Positions 11,448-24,585 of a DNA stretch of 64,000 nt are shown here, piece by piece. The notes under the pieces were generated by a model, which saw nothing but the letters and a program-made list of their open reading frames with translations, did not search any database and had not been told where the DNA came from. A program made the position numbers and the translations under genes. This stretch comes from Nemophila menziesii (Eukaryota > Streptophyta > Magnoliopsida > Boraginales > Hydrophyllaceae), in NCBI GenBank assembly GCA_029959085.1, contig JARWIR010000011.1, forward strand, positions 5,643,840-5,707,839, written 5' to 3'. How positions within the stretch are numbered: position 1 is the first letter of the stretch; the number at the start of each line of letters is the position of its first letter.

Positions 11448-11750
11448 TCAGAAAGGGATAGGAAAACGTATCTGAACCAGCACGAAGAAAGTTTTTATTT
11501 TGTGTGTAGGTTGATCTCTTTGTCTTGCGTAGGTGGCATGTTGAACATTGCTCACTCCACATAATATGATTTGCATAAGCTCCAACTCTTTTGTGACTTT
11601 TCCTATGGTTGGTAAGACTTCTTCATGAATATCCTCCAAAAATTCCATTCTTTCAACTACATCTTTTAACACCCAAAAGTTAATAAGAGGTTCTCCAACT
11701 TCCTCTTCTTCTACATGGTATTCTTGTCTTCCCAATCTTTGACATCTCAA
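11448..11750 (-). pseudogene. B-type accessory ORF, fragment copy
   Basis: A ~100-residue frame, open from a TTG at 11750. The nearest ATG, at 11745, lies in another frame, so a frameshift is likely near the start. It is Glu-rich at first, then LINFWVLKDVVERMEFLEDI and GKVTKELELMQIILCGVSNV, a probable coiled-coil, ending at 11448. The last part matches the C-terminal piece of element A's ORF. The same ORF recurs at 56922-57145, where element C cuts it. Much shorter than the D version and without the PF20167-like domain. Function unknown. Confidence 0.5.
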
Positions 11751-12041
11751 TGAACCCCAAACTCATAACTTCAAATAATCAAAAACTAGAGAAGAGTTTT
11801 GAAATTTGATGTTTTGAGGATTTATAATGAAGGATAATGGTGTTATATGAGATGAGTAATGAATATGTAATGGCTTGGGGAAGGTTTAATGAATAGGATT
11901 GAAGCTTTGATGAAGAGGCTTTAAGGTTGAAGGAGAAGATTTCTTGTTTTTCTTGAACGATAGTGGTGTTGGATGTGTGTTTGGAATGAAATAGGAGGAC
12001 GGATTTTATGTTCTTGGGTGTTGTAGTGGTCTTTGTGCAGG

Positions 12042-12254
12042 TATATAATGGGTTAGGGTCTGAAAAATTTGTATCGGAGAGGCTAGGGTTACTTCTTGAT
12101 GAAGTAAGAAGTGTATAAGGCAACAAACTCTTCAAATCCGACCTACTAACCGGCATACCGGCGGAATCGCCGGCATACCGGTGCTGGAGATCTTCCTTGT
12201 TGTAACATTCTGCCTTGAACCTGAATCCATACCCGAGGCCACGTGTTCTTGGGC
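12042..12254 (-). promoter_or_regulatory. B-type promoter-like module, truncated copy
   Basis: TATATAA at 12042-12048, a pair of CGGCATACCGG boxes starting at 12151 and 12171 (20 bp apart), and a G-box CACGTG at 12240-12245. Nearly identical to the first unit at 57442-57645. The array is cut at 12254, where the E LTR fragment begins. Confidence 0.6.
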
Positions 12255-12255
12255 G

Positions 12256-12830
12256 GTGATTTCTAATTGGAGGAATGAAAATAACCGTTGTTGAAGAAAA
12301 TTAGATTCTCCAACTCTTACTCTTGCTTCTGCCTCTTCCTCTTTTCATAAAAATGAAATAAAATACCGAGTATATCTTTTTTAAGATTAGGAAGTGTTAT
12401 ATAGGTCTTAAAACGGATTGAGTCCTTTCTTAACTAAATTGAATGATTATTGACCCAAGTCTATTTTCTTATTTCCGCAACTACAATGTTCATCCTCGGG
12501 GGGACCTATAAGTAACGACTTTCTAGTTTTGCATGCTCCTCCTCCCACCCTCGAGTGTGTTTTTCACTCTTTTGACACTTCCTTTTTCTCATAGACTTTA
12601 AACTCCACCTCTTCTCTTTGTCGTAAGGTATCCTAGCATCCATGTATTTAATAAACTCACAATAATCAAGCAAATTAACGGACAAAAGTTTTTAAAGTAA
12701 CAATAGTACAAATCCAAAGGAAGAAAGTGCTATATCACAAAATATGCGTATAAATCTAATGACTAAGTCCACTTTCTACCTAAAATTATGTCTCATAAAT
12801 GCATTTATTATAAAAAAAAGGGAGACATCA
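12256..12830 (-). repeat. Element E LTR, leftmost, truncated
   Basis: Matches the last ~575 bp of the E LTR (compare 18989-19562), ending gggagacatca. The first ~867 bp are missing at the junction with the B fragment. It is the left boundary of the E tandem array. Confidence 0.85.
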
Positions 12831-15663
12831 ATATATATTATCCTCGGTCTTTAACCCCGCTACTAAATTTATGGTTAGACTTCCATTAGGAAGCACACCT
12901 CAATGTGGTCATATGACCCTTGACTGATTTTTGCTCATCAAGTTCTTATAGAGGCAAATCCGGCTTGGGAAACTATCCATAAAAGAATCAAAGTTTCACC
13001 ATTTGAGTGTTTGCATTGGGTAAGAGTTTCACGCTCTATCACTTCTTTTATACGATATAGGAGAACGTATCTTATACCTCTACAATTCAATGATCTTTAT
13101 AATAACCTCAACGGTAGGTGAAATAGAAAATGAAAGTGCATAGAAACTGATGAAGACTTATGATAGTATTGATAGAAAAATCCTACAAAAAGATTTCATT
13201 GATTTCAATTTAATCTAAGATAATAAAGCACTAGGTTACCTCTCATTGGAATTTATGTCTCGAAAATTATGGGATTTACATGCTTATATATGCAGATGAT
13301 TTGTACAAGATGATACCAGTACGAGTATAGTACCCTAAACGTGAGGTCAGAAACATGATAACACAAATTTTTCATGGATGTTGTATTACACGAACTCTTT
13401 ATATGATACAAACACCTTAAAATTAAATGAGAACTGAATTTGTGTTTTTAGATTTGTTAGTCAAAACTAACTTTGTTAGTTAATATTTCGTATAATGACT
13501 AATTTTTATCGAAAAATCGTTATGTTTGTTTGACTTCATTTAATGAATAATATTTGTGGAATATTTTGTTTGTGTTCAGTTATTTGTGAATAAAATGACT
13601 AAATAGTATGAATTTAATGATAATTTTTAAATTTTAAATTTTGGTGGAAAAAATCTTACCGAAAGTAGTATGTTATACGATAAGCCATAGGATTGAAGTT
13701 CAAATGCATTAACATATGTTTTATTTGAAGCATTATTAATTCACTTCAAATCTTGAAAAATAAATGAAATCTTATGAAAAAAACAATATTAAAACAATAC
13801 AAAGCTTTAAATGACATTAACGGTTATTGTGGGATAAATTCCACTAAATGTAATTATTTTGCAAAAATACTTGAGATTGAAGTTATGTACATTTAATTGT
13901 TACATGATCTAAATGTCATAATTCACATACCAAAACAAGTACACCGTGCAGTTTTGATATAAAGTATCTCATCAATATTATCGGTTTACTCATATACTTA
14001 CCAAGCACACCGTGCAGTTTTCTTCTTGTTGTAGTAAACACAGACCCTGGAAATGTTATTATGACTAAAGTCTGAATAATAACAAGATGCACATGCATTC
14101 TTTGCGAAAGCGCATATGATTTTTTCACATTAGTTGATTACAAACATGTTCACAAAATAAATCTGAAGTACTTGAATATCCCATTTGGGGAGAAGATGTA
14201 CAAACTTAAAAACTAAGGCTAATAATATGTGATTTGCAAATAGGATTTACTGGGGTGCTCAACTAACCAGGTAATAGTATCAAAAGTTGTTAGTAACCAG
14301 TATACTTTTACAACGAGTATCGTAAGAATAACAATGTTGTACAATTTCATGACCAGAATCTGGTCATCGTTCAATCACAAAATTCTTGATAGTTCTTGGG
14401 GATTGAAATTACTATGATCATCCTTTATGAATTCAACCAACACTGTATATATATATTGACAATAAAAAAAATTAATTCACAAGCCAAAGAAAAATTCCCG
14501 ATGAATGATAAACTAACATATCACCTATAAACAAACAAAATGGAAATAGATAAAAATATTAAAACTAATAAAAACAATATGTTAGCGTTAAAAATTCAAT
14601 TTGGTTAAAGAATACCTGCCAAACTGAAATAAGGTACTTAACCTAATATTATAGCTTTTATGAGATAAAACATACTTAATACACTAGGAAAACATAATTA
14701 AAGATTAAGATATAATCCGAAGATATGACATACGAAAAGAAAAGAAGCATAAACTATTAGAACACTGAATTGAGTAAAAAAAAGATAAACTCCTGACTAT
14801 ATACTACAATTAAGGCAATAATAGGTATGATCAATAAAATATTGTTTGAGTAACAATGGAACTGTTAATTTACAAAACAATGGTTTATTCTAACACTACA
14901 TTAGTGATTATATTCATAAATCAATTATGTACAAGTTACTAACAAAGTCAGAGAGATATAATACATGAAAAAAGGATTTGAAGGATTTGATCGCTAAAGA
15001 ATTTTTGAATTTTTGTAGTAATCGTGTACTTGTTGAAATTAAAATTAAAATTTAGATATAAAAAAATCACGCATAATTTAATGGAGAAAATTATATGATC
15101 AAAACTATAGTTTATTCATTACTGTAACACAAGTGACAAGGAAAAATATGAAGGTCAACAACTATTATTTAATTAAAGTTAGTTTTACAGATGATATAAT
15201 AACTAGTGGAAGAGTATCAAGTTGATTTAAAGATTTTTTGGTTCAATATTCTGGAAAAAATATATAAGAGAGTTATATGAGTAAATTAACATATGAATAT
15301 GAGCAAATTTGTTTCTAGGCTACATATTTCAAAATGACTATTTCTAGGCCAAAGATATTCTAAATGATCATTTCGAATATCTTTGACTAAACCATCAAAA
15401 AATAATTATTTTGGCCTAAAATTCGTTATCTTGAAACATTTATTTTTAATAGAAACACGCAAGTCATATTATAAAATTGTTTATTTTTTGATAGGGTTAG
15501 TCAGATGGTATAAAAATGATCATTTTGAATATATTTGGATAATCCTACACCAATTATATTAATATACATACCATATGTTTTAAATTTACAAAAGTAACTA
15601 ACTAATTAATCTAATAACATGTATTTTGTTACAATAGTTAATAATTGTAATGTGAATATTGGA

Positions 15664-15681
15664 CCATCCAATATTGGATGG
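15664..15681. repeat. 18-bp perfect palindrome in E copy 1
   Basis: CCATCCAATATTGGATGG is its own reverse complement. It is kept without change at 22399-22416 and 29178-29195 in the other copies. Role unknown. Confidence 0.7.
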
Positions 15682-16017
15682 ATGTCTTACCCCATCCCAT
15701 GTTTATGTCATGCAAAAACTAATTAGAGAAACTACTAGTTAATTTTTGACTAGCCAATATAGGAGGTAAGTCTTACCCGGTCTTTAAATCCATAGAAATG
15801 ATCAATAAAATTAACTTTACTTTTTGATAGACTACCCAACCCAAATGATAACCTAGCCCACCAACTAATATTTCCTTAAGAACAAAACACAAACTCATTT
15901 ATTTAAGACAGAAAAATACAATATTTTAGTATAATTACTATAGAAAATTTAAAGGTACGATTGACCAAAGAAATGAATACTTTTGAAATAAAATTTTTAT
16001 TTTTATAAATTTTCTAG

Positions 16018-16115
16018 ATCTACCTTCCTCAAACGACTTTGAATCCTTCCAGTTTCACGGTAAAGTAAAGGTGTTGAAACCTTCTTTATCCTCTCTGACA
16101 TCACTTACATCGCCT
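16018..16115 (+). other. Exon-like 98-bp segment, copy 1
   Basis: Diverged copy of the segment at 22741-22838 with the same length. It stays open in the same frame (LPSSNDFESFQFHGKVKVLK) and is flanked by tttctag and gtaaac. See copy 2 for interpretation. Confidence 0.4.
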
Positions 16116-17130
16116 GTAAACATTATAGGTATCGTTAAACACTTTATTCAGTTTTAAGTATTATATGTATATCCATTCTATATCTTTTAGGAATATCCTA
16201 TTAGGTTAATGTAATTTAACTAATTATCGATTAATTTTTGGGTAATTTGTGGGTAATTTTTGGTTAATGTAATTTTCCTTAATTGTTAAGTATTTGAGTA
16301 TATGTTAATTCAAAGTTTTTGAAATTATTATATACATATGCAAGTACATTTTTTTTATTAATAATTAAAAATAAATCTAATAAAATACTATGAGAATAAT
16401 AACTTGATAATTCTCAGATGCGATTTAATTTTGAATATATTATTTATTGACAATGTTTAAATATAATTTTGTGTTTTCTCACAGATTTATTTTAACATTG
16501 AGATTCCTATCAATAATAAATATAATTATAAAAAAAAACAAGGAATGAGATCGTTGATCATGATATTTCACACAACTATCAACAATTCATAATTGTTTCA
16601 TGGTAAGATCTAATTACTAAATTAAATTAGATAGGTTATATTAGTGTTTTGTTTGAAGGGAATATGTATTACTTGGTCAAAAGTGTGTCTACTTTCTTCA
16701 ATTTTACTCTAATTTGGAGTAGGAATTAGGAGTTTGATGGCATCCTTCTATTTTTTTGATAAATGAAACTCTCTGTGATCCTGGTCATAACGACACATTA
16801 TGCACTCTAGTGCTTGTTCTATTAAACTTTCATACTCAACCCCTTCCAAGATTATTTGTAGTGGCTGGCACATGATTTTATATCTTTTTTTCTTTGTTGC
16901 ATATGATGAGGACAGTGACTACTAAATCTTGGTAGTTTCTCTAGTGGTCAATTTCGACAACATAAAATTGATGAATTAGTTTTTGTTGTTTTTATATTTA
17001 ATAAAATAGATGAGGTATATTAAAATGTCTACATGTTTTATTTTAATTTTAAAAGATTTCTGGTTTATGAAATTATATCTGATCAAATCAACATGTATTT
17101 ACATATGTGGGCCTGAAGAAGCATAATAGG

Positions 17131-17451
17131 GGAAATTCGGCTCAGAATTGGAGAGTATTGACCATATCCTATCGACCCATCATATCCATGACCTAGATAA
17201 AACATTGACGAAGTATCATTATACATTGGCTGTGAATAAAATCAAAAACCATAGGAGCGTGATACTAACCACCATAGTAAATCCTTGGGTCCTTTGGAGT
17301 ATAAGCATTATATGGGTAAGTGGCGGGAAGAAGAGATCCACTTGAATATGAAACAATAGCAAGATCTTTGACATTTGTATGGGGCGCTTGAGATGGTTAC
17401 AACAGAAGGTAGATTCACAAGCACGACCCTTTCATCCTTAGGAATAGAAGC
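17131..17451 (-). pseudogene. ECT/YTH-like exon fragment, copy 1
   Basis: Copy of the fragment at 23890-24265, shortened by the 131-bp deletion that removes its last part. An acceptor-like TTTTCAG precedes it at 17452. It carries substitutions and frame breaks not found in the other copies. Confidence 0.4.
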
Positions 17452-17754
17452 CTGAAAATAGATTGTAAATATTAGCGATTTAAAGTAGATATGAACTCTA
17501 AACTGAAAAAAGATAAATAATTGCTTGATCTGTCCCATTTTGTAACTCGACAACTCTCTCGCCAGCAAATCGTTATAAATAAACATGTTAGTTCGAGTTT
17601 AGGTGCAAGGTATGTTTTTATAGAAAATAAAAAGGGAAGATCGATAACCTAAACTCAAAATCTAACGATCTACATACAAGAAAACTTAACAAACAAAAAA
17701 AATACAAGGAATACCCAAACATTACGATTTGTCACCCAAAATCGCGTCAACACT

Positions 17755-17882
17755 CTTGAGCTTGCACGAACCATGGATCATATACTATTTGGAGTTGAGC
17801 ATTCCCTACTGGTGGACGTTGAATTTTTCGATTCTCAACTTCTTGATTATGTGGGATTACAAGTTCCCATCTTCATCAACTT
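17755..17882 (-). pseudogene. Gag N-terminal stub, E copy 1
   Basis: Matches 24586-24741 but with an internal deletion of about 40 bp between the caacac and tcttgagc sequences near 17752. The YDPWFVQAQ core is retained on the minus strand. Confidence 0.45.
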
Positions 17883-18096
17883 CCACCTGAACGTTATTAC
17901 GTAAATAGGACATCTCTACTAATGCTTTCTTTTCTTCCCTTTGTTCTTTCTATTGGGCTCATATTAATTTCTCAGTATTTGAGAGCATGCACCAAACATG
18001 TACGGTCTGAAAATTACAAAAACCAAAGAAAAGCGTAAAACAAAAAATATTAGCTAACTCTACTAAAGGATTAAACACAGGGATCACACACTATAA

Positions 18097-18114
18097 TCCC
18101 CGGCAGCGGCACCA
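18097..18114 (-). other. Element E primer binding site, copy 1
   Basis: Minus-strand TGGTGCCGCTGCCGGGGA, 6 nt from the LTR. It matches the complement of a plant tRNA-Asp 3' end except at two positions, one of which (T for C at position 4) is specific to E. Confidence 0.8.
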
Positions 18115-18120
18115 AGAACT

Positions 18121-19562
18121 TGATCGCTCCTAGAGTGTAATATAAATCAATATTAAAGGAGAGAAAGGACTACCACAAGTGTAGGGGTCGTCCAAGTAAT
18201 AATTAACTAAAAATGGTTTAATCGTCTCCACAGGGATTGCTAGGTGAAATAGGTGTGTTTAGCAGATCGATAGAGTTAATTGCAGTATTAAATAAAATAA
18301 AAGATAAAGATATGTTTGTTTGGTAGACACAAGAAAATAAATTAACTAAAGGATTAACTCAATGCAAATTTAAATAAAGACAATAAAGACTAATGAAGTC
18401 GATGAAAATATGAGAGAGGTACTTGAGTCTCGCTAGGGATCCATCTAAGATCATATATTTCATATTTTTGTTTAACGGACAAGTTGATAATTCTATTCTA
18501 GTCGGGGATTTGATATCCACCTAACTCCTGCTAGGGTAGACTTCAGAGGCAATCCCACGGTATTACAGACCCCGTCAGGACGACTATAAGCTACTTTCAG
18601 ATGAATTAAGTGATAACCCATTGGCTGTATGGTTAGTCATGCCCGTCAGGATCAATGACGAACACCACGCGTTTATTAATTAGTTATGTAATTAAACCCC
18701 CATCCCCTTCGGGATTATCAACGCCACAAGTGAATAGCCTAAAAACAATAACCTAATTCTTATCCCCGGGTAAATTAAAATCATTAAGTAAGCATAAACC
18801 AATAAACAATATGAAATACCTAACTTGAATTAAATTAAACAATCTCAAATTCGAAAAAACATTAAACTAAAGAAACTAAGGCTTAACTCATTACCCGATA
18901 CTCAAGTACTGAATATTTTACCCATATTTAAACTGGGAACAATTAAGAAATTAATATTACACATGATTCTTAAAAATAAAAATAAAATATGATTTCTAAT
19001 TCGAGGAATGAAAATAACTGTTGTTGAAGAAAAATAGATTCTCCAACTCTTACTCTTGCTTCTGCCTCTTCCTCTTTCATAAAAATGAAATAAGATAAAG
19101 AGTATTGCTTTTTTAAGATTAGGACGTGTTATATAGGTCTTAAAACGGATTGAGTGCTTTCTTAACTAAATTGAATGATTTTCGACCCAAGTCTATTTTC
19201 TTATTTCCGTAACTACAGTGTTCATCCTCGGGGGGACCTATAAGTAACGACTTTCTAGTTTTGCATGTTCCTCCTCCCTCCCTCGAGTGTATCTTTCACT
19301 CTTTTGACACTTCCTTTTTCTCATAGACTTTAAACTCCACCTCTTCTCTCTAGTCGTAAGGTATCCTAGCATCTATGTACCTAATAAACTCACAATAATC
19401 AAGAAAATTAACGGACAAAAGTTTTTAAAGTAACAATAGTACAAATCCAAAGGAAGAAAGTGCTATATGACAAAATATGCGTATAAATCTAATGACTAAG
19501 TCCACTTTCTACCTAAAATTATGTCTCATAAATGCATTTATTATAAAAAAAGGGAGACATCA
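18121..19562 (-). repeat. Element E LTR, second
   Basis: A complete 1,442-bp LTR, TGATCGCTCC...GGGAGACATCA in plus view. It is shared between internal copies 1 and 2, serving as the upstream LTR of one and the downstream LTR of the other. It contains CCGTCAGG boxes near 18582 and 18642. Its PBS-proximal end (tgatcgctcc) differs from those of the A-D families (tggtg). Confidence 0.9.
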
Positions 19563-22500
19563 ATATATATTATCCCCGGTCTTTTACCCAATACTAAATT
19601 TATGGTTAGACTTCCATCAGGAAGAACACCTCAATGTGGTCATATGACCCTTGACTGATTTTTGCTCATCAAGTTCTTAAAGAGGCATATCCGGCTTGGG
19701 AAACTATCCATAAAACAATCAAAGTTTCACCGTTTGAGTGTTTGCATTGGGTAAGAGTTTCACGCTCTATCACTTCTTTTATACGATATAGGAGAACGTA
19801 TCTTCTACCTCTACAATTAAATGATGTTTATAATAACCTCAATGGTAGGTGGAATAGAAAATGAAAATGCATAGAAACTGATGAAGACTTATGATATTAT
19901 TGATAGAAAAATCCTACAAACAGATTACATTGATTTCAATTTAATCTAAGATAATCAAGCACTAGGTTACCTCTCATTGGAATTTATGTCTAGAAAATTA
20001 TGGGATTTACATGCTTATATATACAGATGATTTGTACATGATGATACCAGTACGAGTATAATACCCTAAACGTGAGGTCAGAAACATGATAACTCAAATT
20101 TTTCATGGATGTTGTATTACATGAACTCTTTATATGATACAAACACCTTAAAATTAATTGAGAACTGAATATGTGTTTTTAGATTTGTTAGTCAAAACTA
20201 ACTTTGTTAGTTAATATTTCGTATAATGACTAATTTTATTGAAAACTCCGTATATTTGTTTGACTTTGTTTAATGAATAATATTTGTGGAATGTTTTGTT
20301 TGTGTTCAGTTATTTGTGAATAAATTGACCAAATAGTATGAATTTAATGATAATTTTCAACTTTTAAATTTTGGTGGGAAAAATCCTACCGAAAGTAATT
20401 TGTTATACGATAAGCCATAGGATTGAAGTTCAAATGCATTAACATATGTTTTATTTGGAGCATTATTAGTTCACTTCAAATCTAGAAAAATAAATGAAAT
20501 CTTATGAAAAATACAATATTAAAACAATACAAAGCTTTAATTGACATTAACGGTTATTGTGGGATAAATTCCACTAAATGTAATTATTTTGCAAAAATAC
20601 TTGAGATTGAAATTATGTACATTTAATTGTTACATGATCTAAATGTCATAATACACATACCAAAACAAGTACACCGTGCAGTTTTGATATAAAGTCTCTC
20701 ATCAATATTATCGGTTTACTCATATACTTACCAAGCACACCGTGCAGTTTTCTTCTTGTTGTAGTAAACACACACCCTGGAAGTGTTATTAGACTAAAGT
20801 CTGAATAATAACAAGATGCACATGCATTCTTTGCGAAAGCGCATATGATTTTTTCACATTAGTTGATTTCAAACAAGTTCATAAAATAAATCTGAACTAC
20901 TTGAATATCCCATGTGGGGAGAAGATGTACAAACTTAAAAACTAAGGCCAATAACATGTGATTTGCAAATAGGATTCACTAAGGTACTCAACTAATGAAG
21001 TAATAGTATCAAAAGTTGCATTATTAACCAGTATACTTTTACAACGAGTATCGTAAGAATAACAATGTTGTACAATTTCATGATGAAAATCTGGTCATCT
21101 TTCAATTACAAAATTCATGATAGTTCTTGGGGGTTGAAATTACTATGATCATCCTTTATGAATTCTACCAACACCGTATATATATTGACAATAAAAAAAT
21201 TAAATCACAAGCCAAAGAAAAATTCCCGATGAATGATAAACTAACATATCACCTATAAACAAACAAAATGGTAATATATAAAAATATTAAAACTAATAAA
21301 AACAATAGGGTAGCGTTAAAAATTCAATTTGGTTAAAGAATACCTGCCAAACTGAAATAAGGTACTTAACCTAATATTATAGCTTTTATGAGATAAAAAT
21401 ATACTTAATACACTAGGAAAACGTAATTAAAGATTAAGATGTAATCTGAATATATGACATACGAAAAGAAAAGAAGCATAAACTATTAGAACACTGAATT
21501 GAGTAAAAAAAAGATAAACTCCTGACTATATACTACAATTTAGGCAATAATAGGTATGATCAATAAAATATTGTTTGAGTAACAATGGAACTGTTAATTT
21601 ACAAAACAATGATTTATTCTAACACTACATTAGTGATTATATTCATAAATCAATTATGTACAAGTTACTAATAAAGTCAGAGAGATATAATACATGAAAA
21701 AAGGATATTAAGGATTTGATCGCTATAGAATTTTTGAATTTTTTTAGTAATCGTGTAGCTATGGAAATTAAATTTAAAATTTAGATATAAAATAATCACG
21801 CATAATTTAATAGATAAAATTATATGATCAAAACTATAGTTTATTCATTACTGTAACACAAGTGACAAGAAAAAATATGAAGTTCAACAACTATTATTTA
21901 ATTGAAGTTAGTTTTACAGATGATATAATAACTAGTGGAAGAGATATCAAGTTGATTTAAAGATTTTTTGGGTCAATATTCTGAAAAAAATATATAAGAG
22001 AGTTATGAGTAACTTAACATATGAATATGAGCAAATTCGTTTCTAGGCTACATATTTCAAAATGACTATTTCTAGGCCAAAGATATTCTAAATGATCATT
22101 TTGAATATCTTTGACTAAATCATCAAAAAATAATTATTTTGGCCTAAAATTCGTTATTTTGAAAAATTTATATTTAATAGAAACACGCAAGTCATATCAT
22201 AAAATTGTTTATATTTCGACAGATGGTAGGGTTAGTCAGATGGTATAAAAATGATCATTTTGAATATATTTGGATAATCATACACCAATTATATTAATAT
22301 ACATACCATATGTTTTAAATTTATCAAATTAACCTACTAATTAATCTAATAACATGTGTTTTGTTACAATAATTAATGGTTGTAATGTGAATATTGGACC
22401 ATCCAATATTGGATGGAAGTCTTACCTCATCCCATGTTTATGTCATGCAAAAACTAATTAGAGGAACTACTAGTTAATTTTACAGGAGGTAAGTCTTACC

Positions 22501-22740
22501 CGGTCTTTAATTCCATAAAAATGATCAATAAAAATAACTTTACTTTTTGATGGACTACCCAACCCAAATGATAACCTAGCCCATTGACTAGTATTTCCTT
22601 AAGAACAAAACACAACCTCATTTATTTAAGACAGAAAAATACAATATTTTAGTATAATTACTATAGAAAATTTAAAGGTACGATTAACCAAAGAAATGAA
22701 TACTATTAAAATAAAATTTTTATTTTTATAAATTTTCCAG

Positions 22741-22838
22741 ATCTACCTTTTTCAAACGACTTTGAATCCTTCCAGCTTCACGGTGAAGTGAAGGTGGTGA
22801 ATCCTTCTCTATCCTCTCTCACATCACTTCCATTGCCT
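22741..22838 (+). other. Exon-like 98-bp segment, copy 2
   Basis: Lies between a pyrimidine-rich acceptor-like sequence ending ttttccag and a donor-like gtaaac. One frame is open throughout (LPSSNDFESFQLHGEVKVVN, then Ser/Leu-rich). The length and flanks are kept in all three E copies. It lies antisense to the element. Best explanation: a captured host exon. I do not recognise the gene. Confidence 0.45.
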
Positions 22839-23779
22839 GTAAACATTATAGGTATCATTAAACACTTTATTCAGTTTTAAGTATTATATGTATATCCATT
22901 CTTTGTCTTTTAGGAATATACGATTAGGTTAATGTAATTTAACTAATTATCGATTAATTTTTAAGTATTTGAGTATATGGTAATTCAAAATTTTTGAAAT
23001 TGTTAGATACATATGCAAGTTCATTTTTTCTTAATAATTAAAAAATAAATCTAATAAAATACTATGAGATAATAACTTGATAATTCTCAGATGCGATTTA
23101 ATTTTGAAATTAAATATATTATTTATTGATAATGTTTAAATATATTTTTGTGTTTTCTCACAGATTTATTTTTAACATTGAGATTCCTATCAATAATTAA
23201 TATAATTATCAAAAAAACAAGGAATGAGATCGTTGATCATGATATTTCACACAACTATCAATAATTCATATCTGTTTCATGGTAAGATCTAATTACTAAA
23301 TTAAATTAGATAGGTTATATTAGTGTTTTGTTTGAAGGGAATATGTATTACTTGATTAAAAGTTTGTCTACTTTCTTCAATTTTACTTTAATTTGGAGTA
23401 GGAATTAGGAGTTTGATGGCATCCTTCTATTTTTTTTGATAATTGAAACTCTCTGTGATCCTGATCCTGGTCATAACGACACATTATGCACTGTAGTGCT
23501 TGTTCTATTAAACTTTCATACTCAACCCCTTCCAAGATTATCTGTAGTGGCTGGCACATGATTTTATATCTTTTTTCTTTGTTGCATATGATGAGGACAG
23601 TGACTACTAAATCTTGGTAGTTTTTTTAGTGGAAAATTTCAACAACATAAAATTGATGAACTAGTTTTTGTTGTTTTTATATCTAATAAAATAGATGAGG
23701 TATATTAAAATTTCTACATGTTTTATTTTAATTTTAAAAGATTTCTGGTTTATGAAATTATATCTGATCAAATCAACAG

Positions 23780-23911
23780 GTATTTACATATGTGGGACTG
23801 AAGAAGCATAAAGTAGCTGAAAAAGAGGTGTCTGTTTCTAACAAGAAGAAGAAAAAAGTTGTTAAGAATCCAATAAGTGTTGTATTAATTTATAGAGGCA
23901 CATGGATCTGA
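23780..23911 (+). other. Lys-rich terminal-exon-like segment, copy 2
   Basis: After an acceptor-like caacag, a frame of 43 codons runs to TGA: VFTYVGLKKHKVAEKEVSVS, then NKKKKKVVKN and a short tail. It looks like the basic C-terminal exon of a host gene and may belong with the exon at 22741, on the same strand ~940 bp upstream. Its last 20 bases overlap the antisense ECT-like fragment, so the true junction of the two captured pieces lies nearby. Absent from copy 1 by deletion. Confidence 0.35.
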
Positions 23912-24265
23912 TGGGTAGAGTAAAGCTGTCCATCGATCATAATAGGGGAAATTCGGCTCGGAATTGGAGAGTATTGACCATATCCTATCGACCCATCATA
24001 TCCATGACCCAGATAAAACATTGACGACGTATCATTATACATTGGCTGTGAATAAAATCAAACACCATAGGAGCGTGATACTAACCACCATAGTAAACCT
24101 TGGGTCCTTTGGAGTATAAGAATTATATGGGTAAGTGGCGGGAAAAAGAGATCCACTTGAATCTGAAACAACAGCGAGATCTTTGACATTTGTAGGGGCG
24201 CTTGAGATGGTTACAATAGAAGGTAGACTCACAAGCACGACCCTTTCATCCTTAGGTATAGTAGC
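23890..24265 (-). pseudogene. Captured ECT/YTH-protein-like exon, copy 2
   Basis: On the minus strand an acceptor-like CTATTTTCAG precedes a frame beginning ATIPKDERVVLVSLPSIVTI and running through a Ser/Pro/Tyr-rich stretch (SDSSGSLFPATYPYNSY). After a frame break it reads MYNDTSSMFYLGHGYDGSIG, then YGQYSPIP and IMIDGQLYSTHQ. The GYGY..-YGQYSP-...DGQLYS pattern is characteristic of the disordered N-terminal part of plant ECT (YTH-domain m6A reader) proteins. No YTH domain was found. The piece is in sense with the element and starts at an intron-exon edge, so genomic rather than mRNA capture is likely. Confidence 0.5.
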
Positions 24266-24585
24266 CTGAAAATAGATTGTAAATATTAGAGATTTAAAGT
24301 AGATATGAACTCTAAACTGAAAAAAAAAGATAAATAATTGCTTGATTTGTCCCATTTTGTAACTCGACAACTCTCTCGCCTGCATATCGTTATAAATAAA
24401 CATGTTAGTTTGAGTTTAGGTGCAAGATTTTATTTTTATAGAAAATAAACAGGGAAGATCGAAAACCTAAACTCAAAATATAACGATCTACATACAAGAA
24501 AAATTAACAAACAAAAAAATACATGAAATACCCAAACATTACGATTTGTCACCCAGAATCGCGTCAACACACATATCTTAATTTA

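Larger units (their letters stand above)
12831..18120 (-). mobile_element. Element E internal region, copy 1
   Basis: About 5.29 kb between LTRs, sense strand minus. It encodes no protease, RT, RNase H or integrase. In element order it has a PBS (18097-18114), a Gag stub, an ECT-like exon in sense, a 98-bp exon-like segment in antisense, then about 3 kb of AT-rich noncoding DNA reaching the LTR at 12830. It differs from copies 2 and 3 by scattered substitutions, small indels, and a 131-bp deletion at a CATAA microhomology (17121-17125 junction). It matches the large-retrotransposon-derivative (LARD) type. Splice-like sites occur, for example a donor-like GTAAGT after GCACGGTGTGCTTG near 14010 on the minus strand. 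Confidence 0.8.

Noticed and set aside
24035..24403. E-internal ORFs (17308, 24035, 24523, 30813, 31302) as retroelement genes
   Set aside because: They cross the ECT-like exon, an intron-like region or the Gag stub in the wrong frame; no continuous protein of the right kind is encoded.
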